From Ignavibacteriales bacterium (lineage in GTDB: Bacteria > Bacteroidota > Ignavibacteria > Ignavibacteriales > Ignavibacteriaceae), in contig JADJEI010000013.1 in the NCBI GenBank assembly GCA_016709155.1, positions 806,001 through 870,000 on the forward strand: 64,000 nt of DNA, written 5' to 3'. Each line of letters begins with the position of its first letter. Within the stretch, counting starts at the first letter, position 1. The translations under genes and the position numbers were made by a program. Below are positions 52,364 through 60,991 of the stretch, one piece after another. The notes beneath the pieces are model-generated. The model did no database searches and had not been told where the DNA came from. It was given only the letters and a program-made list of their open reading frames with translations.

Positions 52364-53938
52364 ATGATTCCCGTCTATTCTACAAGTCAGCTTCGGGAAA
52401 TAGATGAATATGCTATATCCTACCTAAAAATTCCTTCTTTAATTTTAGTGGAAAATGCAGCGTTAGAAATTTTTCATTTTATTACGGATGCAAATTTTCA
52501 ATTCGGAATCAATCCTTCTGTTGGAATAATCTGTGGTAAAGGAAATAACGGTGGTGATGGTTTCGCCGTTGCAAGACATTTATCCAACGCGGGTTTTAAT
52601 GTAAAGGTGCTACATACCCATTTACCCGATCAGATGAGTGCTGATTGTAGAATCAATTTCCAAATTATACAAAATTTAAAATCAATCAATAAAAATATTT
52701 CAATAAAGAAAATCAATTCTGCTAATGATGTTCAATCAATTAAAAATTCCGATCTTATTATTGATGCACTATTCGGCAGCGGGTTTTCGGGGGACTTAAA
52801 AGATCCATATGATAAAATTATTCGCAAGCTAAATGATTTTAAATCCATAAAAATAGCAATTGATATTCCTACTGGATTAAATGCTGATAACGGATTTACA
52901 AAGCTCGCTTTTAAGGCTGATTATACTGTAACTTTAGGCGAACTCAAACCGGGATTGTTTTTTAATTTTGGTCCGCATTATTCTGGCGAAGTTACGAAAG
53001 GCAACATCGGCGTAAGTGAAAAAATTTTCGACAACCTTATTCCTACCGCTTACTTAATTGAACCTGAAGATGCACTTCAATCGCTGCCGGTTAAGATTAA
53101 AAATTTAAACAAATACAGTGCTGGTAAAGTGTTGACTATCGCCGGGTCAGGAAGTTTACCGGGCGCAGCTTCACTTACGGCAAGAACAGTTTTAAAAGCT
53201 GGGGCTGGTGCAAGTATTCTTACTTTCCCAAAATCTGTTAGAAATCTTATTCACAAAAAGCTTTCAGAAGTTGTTGTTCAAACTTATGAAGATCAACTAA
53301 GTGAAAATTTTATAGAAACAGCAATCGGAGAATTAGAGGCTAAACTAAATTGGGCTGATGTGGTGGCAATTGGTCCCGGGCTCGGCAGAAGTGAAGCCAC
53401 TCAGAATGCGATTCTAAAAATTCTTAAACGAAAAAGAAAATATTTATTGGTTATTGATGCTGATGCAATTTATGCTTTGAGCAATCGCAAATATAAATTG
53501 CTCGACCTGCGGAACTCTATACTTACACCCCACCATGGCGAGTTTTCAAATCTATTAGGTATTAGTCTTTCAGATCTGCAGAATAATATTTTTAATTATG
53601 GCAGGAATTTTTCAACGTCAACAAAATCAATACTTGTATTGAAAGGCTCGCCAACAATTATATTCACCCCATCTGGTGAAATATTCATTAATACTGTGGG
53701 AAATCCCGGATTGGCAAAATTTGGAAGCGGGGATGTTCTTACAGGAATGACAGCTGGAATTTTAGCACAGCATAAAGATATCGAGAAGGCTGCAATAGCG
53801 GCAGTTTATTTACACAGTTTAACTGCTGATATACTAAAGTCAGAGATGACTGAATATTCATATAGTGCCGAAGATTTAATTAAGTCAATACCAAAAGCGA
53901 TAATGTTTTTAAGGAAATCCATTGAAATTATTAACTGA
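52364..53938 (+). CDS. nnr: Bifunctional NAD(P)H-hydrate epimerase / ADP-dependent NAD(P)H-hydrate dehydratase
   Basis: It repairs hydrated NADH and NADPH (NADHX, NADPHX). Residues 1-215 form the epimerase (YjeF N-terminal) domain: VENAALEIFHF, GIICGKGNNGGDGFAVARHL, DLIIDALFGSGFSGDLKDPYD and KIAIDIPTGLNAD. The second half is a ribokinase-like dehydratase: KVLTIAGSGSLPGAASLTARTVLKAGAGA, IGPGLGRSE, LTPHHGEFSNLL and GNPGLAKFGSGDVLTGMTAG. Length 524 is normal. Its neighbourhood with complex I fits heavy NADH turnover. It overlaps the VanZ-like gene by 17 bp. Confidence 0.95.
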   Translation: MIPVYSTSQLREIDEYAISYLKIPSLILVENAALEIFHFITDANFQFGINPSVGIICGKGNNGGDGFAVARHLSNAGFNVKVLHTHLPDQMSADCRINFQIIQNLKSINKNISIKKINSANDVQSIKNSDLIIDALFGSGFSGDLKDPYDKIIRKLNDFKSIKIAIDIPTGLNADNGFTKLAFKADYTVTLGELKPGLFFNFGPHYSGEVTKGNIGVSEKIFDNLIPTAYLIEPEDALQSLPVKIKNLNKYSAGKVLTIAGSGSLPGAASLTARTVLKAGAGASILTFPKSVRNLIHKKLSEVVVQTYEDQLSENFIETAIGELEAKLNWADVVAIGPGLGRSEATQNAILKILKRKRKYLLVIDADAIYALSNRKYKLLDLRNSILTPHHGEFSNLLGISLSDLQNNIFNYGRNFSTSTKSILVLKGSPTIIFTPSGEIFINTVGNPGLAKFGSGDVLTGMTAGILAQHKDIEKAAIAAVYLHSLTADILKSEMTEYSYSAEDLIKSIPKAIMFLRKSIEIIN

Positions 53939-54338
53939 GAAGAATAGTAAATCATTAGTTTATATCTCACTGATTATTTATTGGATAATACTGATTAGTG
54001 CTACTTCAATTCCGGCCGATTCAGTTCCAACCACAGGCGTTAGTGATAAGATTGAACATTTTTTAGCATACTTTATTCTTACAATTTTATTAGCGAGTAC
54101 ACTTATCATGCAGAATAAATTTTCTAATCTTAAAAAACATTATCTATTAAGTACATTAATTATCGGAATAGTTTACGGTGCGATAGATGAATTGCACCAA
54201 CTAATTGTTCCGGGACGAAGTTGTGAATTACTTGATTGGTTGTCAGATGTTGGGGGAGTGATGCTTGGAATAATTTTCGTTAAAGCTTTATTAGTAAAAT
54301 TTTTACTAATTTATTCTGATTCACGGAACCTTTCATAA
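53922..54338 (+). CDS. VanZ-like membrane protein
   Basis: The 138-residue protein has four membrane helices and the VanZ-family pattern: ISATSIPADSVP, SDKIEHFLAYFILTILL and GAIDELHQLIVPGRSCELLDWLSDVGGVMLG. VanZ-like proteins are associated with teicoplanin resistance in one plasmid context, but the wider family is of unknown role, and resistance should not be assumed. Start is TTG at 53922 with AAGGA upstream; it overlaps the end of nnr, so translational coupling is likely. Confidence 0.85.
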   Translation: MKLLTEKNSKSLVYISLIIYWIILISATSIPADSVPTTGVSDKIEHFLAYFILTILLASTLIMQNKFSNLKKHYLLSTLIIGIVYGAIDELHQLIVPGRSCELLDWLSDVGGVMLGIIFVKALLVKFLLIYSDSRNLS

Positions 54339-54407
54339 AAAATATTGTTCAAGATCAAAACAAATAATAATTGTTTCGAACAATAAATAAATTGAAGAGG
54401 TTCAATT

Positions 54408-55079
54408 ATGGCATTTATAAAATCACCTAAAGCTGATTTACGATCAAAGTATTTGAGGTATCTTCAAATCTCATTTATTATTTCACTCTTGTTTTTGATA
54501 GCAGCGTTTAAATATTTCCCGGAACTTGAGATGACTAAACAGTTCCAAAATAATTCTCAGGAATTATTCATTGTTGAAAACATTCTGCAAACAAGACAAG
54601 AAACCAAACTGCCGCCTCCGGCAAAACCACCTATATTAATCGAAACGATAAATGATGAGCTTCTTGAAGATATTGAAATTAATTCAACCGAGCTGAATGT
54701 GAACACACTAATAAATTCACAAACCCCGCCAATATTGGATAATCACAAAACGATTGAACAAGAAACTGATTATATATTTAAATTTGTTGAGCAGCTGCCT
54801 GAACCAATTGGGGGGATAGCGTCTATCCAAAATCGAGTAATCTATCCTGAATTAGCTATTCGCGCTGGTATTGAAGGAAAGGTGGTAGTAATCGCACAAA
54901 TTGATGAATTTGGAAATGTAATGAGTGCACAAATCCTCAAAAGTCTTGGAGCCGGTTGTGATGAAGCGGCGCTTACAGCCGTTTTGAACACCAGGTTTTT
55001 ACCCGGAAAGCAGAGAGGCAAAGCTGTTAAAGTTGAAATGAAAATCCCGGTGATTTTTAAACTTCAGTCCATAAATTGA
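54408..55079 (+). CDS. TonB-family energy transducer, paralog 1
   Basis: The 223-residue protein has an N-terminal membrane helix (FIISLLFLIAAFKYF), a proline-containing periplasmic stretch (KLPPPAKPPIL) and a C-terminal TonB domain (PIGGIASIQNRVIYPELAIRAGIEGKVVVIAQID, AGCDEAALTAVLNTRFLPGKQRGKAVKVEMKIPVIFKL). TonB carries energy from ExbB/ExbD to outer-membrane receptors; no exbB/D lies nearby. It is followed by a close paralog at 55205. The first three residues and KADLRSKYLRYLQIS match it well, so the pair arose by tandem duplication. The linker is shorter in prolines than in paralog 2. Confidence 0.88.
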   Translation: MAFIKSPKADLRSKYLRYLQISFIISLLFLIAAFKYFPELEMTKQFQNNSQELFIVENILQTRQETKLPPPAKPPILIETINDELLEDIEINSTELNVNTLINSQTPPILDNHKTIEQETDYIFKFVEQLPEPIGGIASIQNRVIYPELAIRAGIEGKVVVIAQIDEFGNVMSAQILKSLGAGCDEAALTAVLNTRFLPGKQRGKAVKVEMKIPVIFKLQSIN

Positions 55080-55204
55080 ACTTTGTACTAATTTTGGGAA
55101 CAAATAATAAAATAATTTGTTAAAAGAATAAAAAGTTGTTTGACATAAGTAATATGATTTCTTAACTTGAACCACTAATTTTAAGCCTTTAAGGAGATTT
55201 AACA

Positions 55205-55864
55205 ATGGCATTGAAAAAATATTTCAAAGCAGATTTAAGAGCAAAGTATTCAAGGTATTTTGAAATATCACTGATTGCTTCGCTTGCTCTATTAATTTTT
55301 GCTTTTAAGTTTTTCCCCAAATTTGATGGGAAAGATATAAAGGTTGATGGGCCACAGGAATTATTTACAGTTGAAGATATTCAACAAACAAAGCAGGAGA
55401 ATAGACCTCCCCCACCTCCCAAACCACCTATCCCGATTGAAGCTCCGTCTGACGAGGTACTAGAAGATATTGATATCGCAAGTACAGATATTGATATCAA
55501 TGCTAATGTAGAAGCACCCCCTCCACCTCCAAAAGAAGAGAAGAGAGTTGTAGAGGAAGAGCCAACTTACTTTGTAGCGGTTGAAGAAATGCCCGAACCG
55601 ATCGGTGGAATTTCTGCGATCCAGAGTAAAATTGTTTATCCTGAAATTGCAAAACGCGCAGGAGTAGAAGGGAAAGTGTACGTTCTCGCTTTTGTTGATG
55701 AAAATGGAAATGTAACAGATGCAAAAATTATTAAAGGACTTGGAGCAGGTTGTGATGAAGCAGCGCTTGACGCTGTAAAGAAAACTAAATTTAAACCTGG
55801 TAAGCAAAGAGGAAAACCCGTTAAAGTGCAGGTTTCAATTCCGATTGTATTTAGGCTTCAATAG
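55205..55864 (+). CDS. TonB-family energy transducer, paralog 2
   Basis: The 219-residue protein has an N-terminal helix (ISLIASLALLIFAFKFF), a proline-rich linker with RPPPPPKPPIP and APPPPPKEEK, and the TonB domain ISAIQSKIVYPEIAKRAGVEGKVYVLAFVDENGNV to IPIVFRLQ. The prolines form the periplasm-spanning rod. AAGGAG is 7 nt before the ATG. A 125-bp gap separates it from paralog 1, so it may have its own promoter. A strong terminator follows at 55870. Confidence 0.92.
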   Translation: MALKKYFKADLRAKYSRYFEISLIASLALLIFAFKFFPKFDGKDIKVDGPQELFTVEDIQQTKQENRPPPPPKPPIPIEAPSDEVLEDIDIASTDIDINANVEAPPPPPKEEKRVVEEEPTYFVAVEEMPEPIGGISAIQSKIVYPEIAKRAGVEGKVYVLAFVDENGNVTDAKIIKGLGAGCDEAALDAVKKTKFKPGKQRGKPVKVQVSIPIVFRLQ

Positions 55865-55869
55865 TTTTT

Positions 55870-55894
55870 AAGGCGTCGAAGAGACGCCTTTTTT
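55870..55894 (+). terminator. Terminator after the second TonB gene
   Basis: AAGGCGTC / GACGCCTT form an 8-bp stem with a 5-nt loop followed by T run. It lies 6 bp after the stop codon at 55864. The stretch 55895-56079 to the next gene shows nothing else. Confidence 0.92.
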
Positions 55895-56079
55895 ATTTGC
55901 TGTTTTGTATATAGTGAGCGACACAATTGTGGTTCTGTCTTTGTATAGATTGGTAATTTATTTAATTTTGGACCAATCAAATTTCAAATTAATCATTTAA
56001 CCGTCTGAAAATTATTTTCAATGGTTCTTTCAAAATTTAGCTTTTCGATGATAAAATTCTCATTCAAACTGCAATAAAA

Positions 56080-57093
56080 ATGAAAAAGTTTTTTATCACA
56101 TTTTCAATGTCCACGCTGTTGCTGTTTCAATTGTGCTTCCTGTATTTTATAAAGTATTCCATCCTTCAACTGCCGCTTAGTCATTTTACATTTTTAACCA
56201 TTGGTAATTTCATAAACCTATTCAGTACTTTGTTGCTAGTTACAGGATTCATAGTTTATGTTTATTCCGGTGCTAAGAATGAAACTGAGCAATTTCTTTA
56301 TTCATTTACAATCATTCTGATATTCTTACTTTCGTTGGCTGCATTTTCCACCCAAATAAAAATTCCATTTAGTGATGTTTATTTATTGACTCAAACATTG
56401 GATAAAATCATAATAGCTGCTCTGTTTGAATTCTACCAGTTTTTTTTATTTTATTTTGCAATGTTTCTCTGGATGAAGGTTATCGGTAGGAAAGAATTGG
56501 TAGTTGTTTATAGTTTATTTAATACAGGTGTTACAGCAATTCTTATCATAATCATTGGGTTTATTTATGTATCAACTTTCACACAGGCAAAAATAAATTT
56601 ATCAGAAGGTCAAAATAAAAAGCATAGAATTGGGGTGGTGTTAGGTGCAGCAGTATGGTCGGATAACCAACCCAGCCCGAGTTTGAAGGCACGAGTGGAT
56701 AAAGCGATAAAATTATTTAGCGACAAAAAGATTGATATGATTCAACTAACAGGCAGCCATGCTCCCGGTGAATTAAGCGAGTCCGATGTTGCGTTCGATT
56801 ATATTATGAAGAGCGATATCAACCCTAAATTTATATGGAAAGAAAATCGAACCACTTCAACCTTGGAGCAAATTCAGTTTATAAGAAATGAAATACTTAC
56901 CAGAAAAGATGTGGGTGAAATTACAATTATTTCTGATACGTATCATCTGCCAAGAGTGATGGAGATAGCTAATTTCTTTAAATTGAAAGTCAATGTTGTT
57001 GCCTCTGATATTGAATTTAAGTTTGAAAGTAAAGCTCAGAATCAAATTCGAGAGACTATTGCAATAATCATTTTCTGGCTATTTGGTTTGTAA
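56080..57093 (+). CDS. DUF218 (SanA/YdcF-like) membrane protein
   Basis: The 337-residue protein has about five N-terminal membrane helices (residues 1-175) and a cytoplasmic or periplasmic DUF218 domain: IGVVLGAAVWSDNQPSPSLKARVDKAIKLF, IDMIQLTGSHAPGELSESDVAFDYI, TTSTLEQIQFIRNEI and ITIISDTYHLPRVMEIA. Related proteins affect cell-envelope barrier function, but the reaction is unknown. The last 11 bases precede nusB by 28 bp. Confidence 0.85.
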   Translation: MKKFFITFSMSTLLLFQLCFLYFIKYSILQLPLSHFTFLTIGNFINLFSTLLLVTGFIVYVYSGAKNETEQFLYSFTIILIFLLSLAAFSTQIKIPFSDVYLLTQTLDKIIIAALFEFYQFFLFYFAMFLWMKVIGRKELVVVYSLFNTGVTAILIIIIGFIYVSTFTQAKINLSEGQNKKHRIGVVLGAAVWSDNQPSPSLKARVDKAIKLFSDKKIDMIQLTGSHAPGELSESDVAFDYIMKSDINPKFIWKENRTTSTLEQIQFIRNEILTRKDVGEITIISDTYHLPRVMEIANFFKLKVNVVASDIEFKFESKAQNQIRETIAIIIFWLFGL

Positions 57094-57121
57094 ATGTTCG
57101 TCCATAAAATCAATAAATAAA

Positions 57122-57610
57122 ATGAATAAGATTTCTAAAAGAAGGTTTATCAGGGAAAAAGTATTACAGATATTGTATGCGTATGAATTAAATAATCAAT
57201 CGCTTAGTGAAACAATGAATCTGATCTTAAAAGAAATCAAAGATAAGAAGGAAAGGGAATTTGCAGAATTACTCGCTTCACGTGTAATAACCAATAAAGC
57301 TGAAATAGATAAAAAAATTAGTCTTTTCGTTGATAATTGGGATATGAGCCGCGTTGCTCTCATTGATAAATTACTTCTGCGTATGGGGCTTTGTGAAATT
57401 CTATATTTCCCGGATATACCGCCTAAAGTTTCTATAAACGAAATAATAGAAATCGCAAAAATATTCAGTACCGCGGGAAGCGGGAAGTTTATCAATGGAA
57501 TACTTGATGCAATTTTATCTGATTTGAAATCACATGATATTTTGCAGAAAGAAGGAAGGGGTTTAGTTGAGGAATCAATTAAAGATCGCCGCAAAAAAAA
57601 TGATCAATGA
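57122..57610 (+). CDS. nusB: Transcription antitermination factor NusB
   Basis: NusB joins NusE in antitermination on rRNA operons. The 162-residue all-helical protein has KRRFIREKVLQILYAYELN, DWDMSR-like NWDMSRVALIDKLLLRMGLCEILYFPDIPPKVSINEIIEIAKIFSTAGSGKFINGILDAI. The ATG at 57122 is chosen since a frame starting at 57083 adds 13 residues that do not fit the family. It overlaps the transporter gene by 4 bp (ATGA). Confidence 0.96.
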   Translation: MNKISKRRFIREKVLQILYAYELNNQSLSETMNLILKEIKDKKEREFAELLASRVITNKAEIDKKISLFVDNWDMSRVALIDKLLLRMGLCEILYFPDIPPKVSINEIIEIAKIFSTAGSGKFINGILDAILSDLKSHDILQKEGRGLVEESIKDRRKKNDQ

Positions 57611-58806
57611 AAGAACGTAGTAAAATATTTGTCTGGTCGCTTTTTGATTTTGCCAATACATCTTTTTCCATCGTAGTTGTTACTTTTCTTTATGCAGTTT
57701 ACTTCAAGAAGTCAGTAGCACAAGGGTTACCAATCGGTGATCTATACTGGAGTATTGGAACAAGTTTGTCAATGATTATTACTGCCTTTATTGCTCCTGT
57801 ACTCGGTGCTATTGCCGACTACTCAGCAGGTAAAAAAAGATTTCTTCTCTTCTTTACAATTCTTTGTATTGTTAGCACCGCATTGCTTTACTTTGTTGGT
57901 GAAGGACAAGTTTTTTGGGGGATACTAATTTTTGTTTTAGCAAATGTTGGCTTTGAAGCAGGTCTGGTTTTTTATGATGCATTTCTACCGGAAATAACTT
58001 CACCAAAAAATTATGGACGCGTCAGCGGTTACGGTTTTGGGATGGGGTACCTTGGATCTCTTGTGACTCTTGCTATTGTTTATCCTTTTATTCAAAGTGG
58101 AGATATTACCACGACTTTCCCTGTATCGGCAGTTTTTTTCTTGCTTTTTTCTTTACCATTATTTCTTTTTCTCAAAGATTCCAGGGTAGAGGTTCAGAAT
58201 AAACAATCTTATTTGAAGATTGGTATTTCGAGAGTATGGACTACGATTACTCACCTGAAAAATTATAAAAATCTAGCGATGTTTCTTCTCGCTTATTTTT
58301 TTTATATCGAAGGAGTTAATACTGTAATTTTTTTCTCCGGGAATTATGCAAGCACTACTCTCGGATTCTCTAATTCTGAACTGCTGATTTTTTTCCTGAC
58401 TGTTCAGACTACTGCTATTGTCGGCTCGGTTATTTTTGGAATTCTGGCTGACTCAATCGGTCAAAAAAAGGTTATTGTGATATCACTGCTAATGTGGTTA
58501 GCAACGGTATCGCTTGCATTTCTTATTGAAGATAAAAATGGATTTTATATTGTCGGATTGATCGCAGGCAGTGCAATGGGTTCAAGTCAATCAGCCTCCC
58601 GGAGTTTAATGTCTAAGCTGACTCCACCCGATCGGAAAACGGAATTTTTCGGATTTTATTCTTTCTTCGGGAAAAGCTCAGCGGTAATCGGACCGCTTGT
58701 GTTCGGCTTAGTAAGCTTCCTTTCGGGCAATCAAAGATTGGCGATTATTTCGATTGGAGTTTTTTTCCTTGTTGGACTTTTGATTCTATCTAAAGTTAAA
58801 GAGTAA
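57607..58806 (+). CDS. MFS transporter of the UMF1 (Atg22-like) family
   Basis: The 399-residue protein has twelve membrane helices and the family's start FVWSLFDFANTSFSIVVVTFLYAVYFKK, LGAIADYSAGKKRFLLFF (MFS loop 2-3), DAFLPEITSPKNYGRVSGYGFGMGYLGSL and ADSIGQKKVIVIS. Atg22 exports amino acids from yeast vacuoles; the substrate in bacteria is unknown. Cotranslated with nusB, which does not tell its role. It converges on the CDF gene with only an 11-bp gap. Confidence 0.9.
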   Translation: MKERSKIFVWSLFDFANTSFSIVVVTFLYAVYFKKSVAQGLPIGDLYWSIGTSLSMIITAFIAPVLGAIADYSAGKKRFLLFFTILCIVSTALLYFVGEGQVFWGILIFVLANVGFEAGLVFYDAFLPEITSPKNYGRVSGYGFGMGYLGSLVTLAIVYPFIQSGDITTTFPVSAVFFLLFSLPLFLFLKDSRVEVQNKQSYLKIGISRVWTTITHLKNYKNLAMFLLAYFFYIEGVNTVIFFSGNYASTTLGFSNSELLIFFLTVQTTAIVGSVIFGILADSIGQKKVIVISLLMWLATVSLAFLIEDKNGFYIVGLIAGSAMGSSQSASRSLMSKLTPPDRKTEFFGFYSFFGKSSAVIGPLVFGLVSFLSGNQRLAIISIGVFFLVGLLILSKVKE

Positions 58807-58817
58807 TAATACGCTCC

Positions 58818-59807
58818 TTAATTTTTTATGAGATAAATCGGTCTTCCGATAAGTTTGGTTTTATTCCACTCGAAAGTTTCTGTTTGTTTCATTTCTCTTT
58901 TGTCGCATTGTTCATACTTGCAAAATTTGCAAAGAGCAGGGAGGCAGTAATCAAAGTGAATTTTTAATTGAAGTCTCGGAAATTTCTTTAGCAGTAATTC
59001 TTCAATTTCATTTTCCTCGGTATGTGATTCTCTGATGGAAAAATAATAAGGCATGATCAAATGAAAATCTAAAAATATTTTATCGCCCGAAATCCAGAAG
59101 CGAAGTTCGTGGATATCAATCCAATAGACTTTTTTAATTCTAATAAGTTCGTTTGATATCTCCTCAAGCATTTTAATATCAGTCTCGTTCATCAAACCAC
59201 CCACTGATTCCCTCATTAATTTGAAACCTGTAAACAAAATATTTAATGCAACACCTATAGCAAAAATCGGATCGAGAATTGTATAGTCGGTAATCATCAC
59301 TAAAATTATTCCAATCAAAACACCGATGCTTGTGAATGAATCGGTAAGCACGTGCTTTCCATCTGCTGTAAGTGTGATTGAATTAGTTTTCTTTCCTATG
59401 CGGATAAGATAATATCCAAGAATCAAATTAATTACTGCAGCGCCTGTTACTACAATAACGCCTGTATCAAGACTTTTTAATTCTGATGGGATTAGAATTG
59501 CTTTTACGGATTCAAAAATTATATAAAGCGCTGCAAATACAATTAAAAATCCTTCGATACCGGCGGAGAAGAATTCCACTTTACCATGCCCGTAAGGATG
59601 TGATTCATCGGGGGGCTTTGAGCTAAGAATTATACTGTAAAGTGCAATTGATGTAGCGATAACATGTACAACTGATTCGGCAGCATCGGAAAAAATAGCT
59701 TCGGATCCTGTAATAAAATATGCGCCGGATTTTGCGATGAACATTCCTACACCTACCGACAGCGAAATATAGGCTGCTTTTTTTCTAAGTCTTATTTCTT
59801 CCTGCAT
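58818..59807 (-). CDS. Cation diffusion facilitator (CDF) metal exporter with Cys-rich tail
   Basis: CDF proteins move Zn2+, Fe2+, Mn2+ or Co2+ out of the cytoplasm against protons. The 329-residue protein has six helices, SDAAESVVHV in helix 2, PYGHGKVEFFSAGIE, and HVLTDSFTSIGVLIG in helix 5, whose Asp residues bind the ion. After the ferredoxin-like C-terminal domain (WIDIHELRFWISGDKIFLDFHLIMP) comes HFDYCLPALCKFCKYEQCDKR with four Cys in C-x5-C-x2-C-x4-C spacing, plus basic residues. This tail could bind metal or an Fe-S or zinc centre; it is not part of most characterised CDF proteins. It stands alone on the minus strand. Confidence 0.93.
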   Translation of the reverse strand: MQEEIRLRKKAAYISLSVGVGMFIAKSGAYFITGSEAIFSDAAESVVHVIATSIALYSIILSSKPPDESHPYGHGKVEFFSAGIEGFLIVFAALYIIFESVKAILIPSELKSLDTGVIVVTGAAVINLILGYYLIRIGKKTNSITLTADGKHVLTDSFTSIGVLIGIILVMITDYTILDPIFAIGVALNILFTGFKLMRESVGGLMNETDIKMLEEISNELIRIKKVYWIDIHELRFWISGDKIFLDFHLIMPYYFSIRESHTEENEIEELLLKKFPRLQLKIHFDYCLPALCKFCKYEQCDKREMKQTETFEWNKTKLIGRPIYLIKN

Positions 59808-59832
59808 TGTCTCCTCTGAATAAAAATTAAGT

Positions 59833-60989
59833 CTAAATTGATTTTAGAATTTTTCCTGCTTGAATTAATACCTCATCCTTTTTAGCAAAGCAAACCCGAA
59901 TGAGTTTTTGCGAATTATTTTTTGAATAAAACGGTTGAAGCGGTATTACTGCAACTCCAATTTCTTTTGTGAGCCATTCAGAAAATTCCATATCGTTCTG
60001 ATCTGATATCTGAGAATAGTCAAGCAATTGAAAATAAGTGCCCCTTGCCGGTTCGGCTTTGAATCTTGATCCGCTGATAGAATGTAAAAACAAATCCCGT
60101 TTCTTCTGATAAAAATCATTCAAACTTAAATAATTATTTTCATTCAGAAGAAATGTTGAGTAAGCATGCTGCACCGGAGTATTGACTGCAAAAACAATAA
60201 ACTGATGTATCTTTTTAATTCATTCATCAAATATTCAGGAGCGCAGCAATATCCAACTTTCCAACCGGTTGTGTGAAATGTTTTTCCGAATGATGAGATA
60301 ACAAAACTTCTTTTATTCAATTCGGTCGAACTGCTGATACTAAAGTGGGGCATTCCATCGAATGTAATGTGCTCGTAAACTTCATCACTAATTATTAAAA
60401 TGTTTGTTCCTTCAGTTAATTGTTCGAGCATTTTAATATCATATTCAGTAATCACACTGCCTGTCGGGTTGTGAGGTGAATTGATTATGATCGCTTTTGT
60501 TTTTCTGTTAATCTTTTTTTTTATATCACTCCAATCGAAATTGAATTCTCCGGCAGTCAATTGAGAATAAATTGGTACCCCACCGTTTGCAATTACTGCA
60601 GGAACATACGAATCATAAGCCGGCTCAATGATTATCACTTCATCACCGGAGTGAATGACGGTTGAGATAGCTGTATAAAGAGCTTGCGTTGCACCTGCTG
60701 TAATGGTTATCTCCGTTTCAAAATTATATTCAGCTTTGTATTGGGTTAATATTTTTTCTGAAATAGTTTTTCTAAGTGAAGGTAATCCAGGCATTGGCGC
60801 ATACTGATTCATTCCCTCCTTCATAAATTTATGAACGAGTTCGATTAGCTGTTCTGAACAATTAAAATCAGGAAAACCTTGTGAAAGATTAATAGCTTTA
60901 TAGTCAGCCGCCATTTTAGACATTATTGCAAAGATGCTTGTCCCGGTTGAAGGAAGTTTAGACTGAATAGAAATATTTTGTTTAATCAT
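59833..60989 (-). CDS. Class I/II PLP aminotransferase (methionine/kynurenine aminotransferase-like), frameshifted
   Basis: The restored enzyme has 385 residues: INLSQGFPDFNCSEQL, QYAPMPGLPSLR, ITAGATQALYTAI, NSPHNPTGSV, ISDEVYEHITFDG and SSFGKTFHTTGWKVGYC with the PLP-binding Lys. The C-terminal ends PVQHAYSTFL to IRVCFAKKDEVL. This is the subgroup with YbdL-like and kynurenine aminotransferases; the exact amino donor is not clear. The frame breaks near the plus-strand T run 60212-60216. One extra base gives ELKKIHQFIVFAVNTPVQHA, which fits the family. No partner genes are near. Confidence 0.9.
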
Positions 60990-60991
60990 AT

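Noticed and set aside
53922..54338. Glycopeptide resistance gene because of VanZ similarity
   Set aside because: VanZ-like proteins are widespread membrane proteins and no van operon is present.
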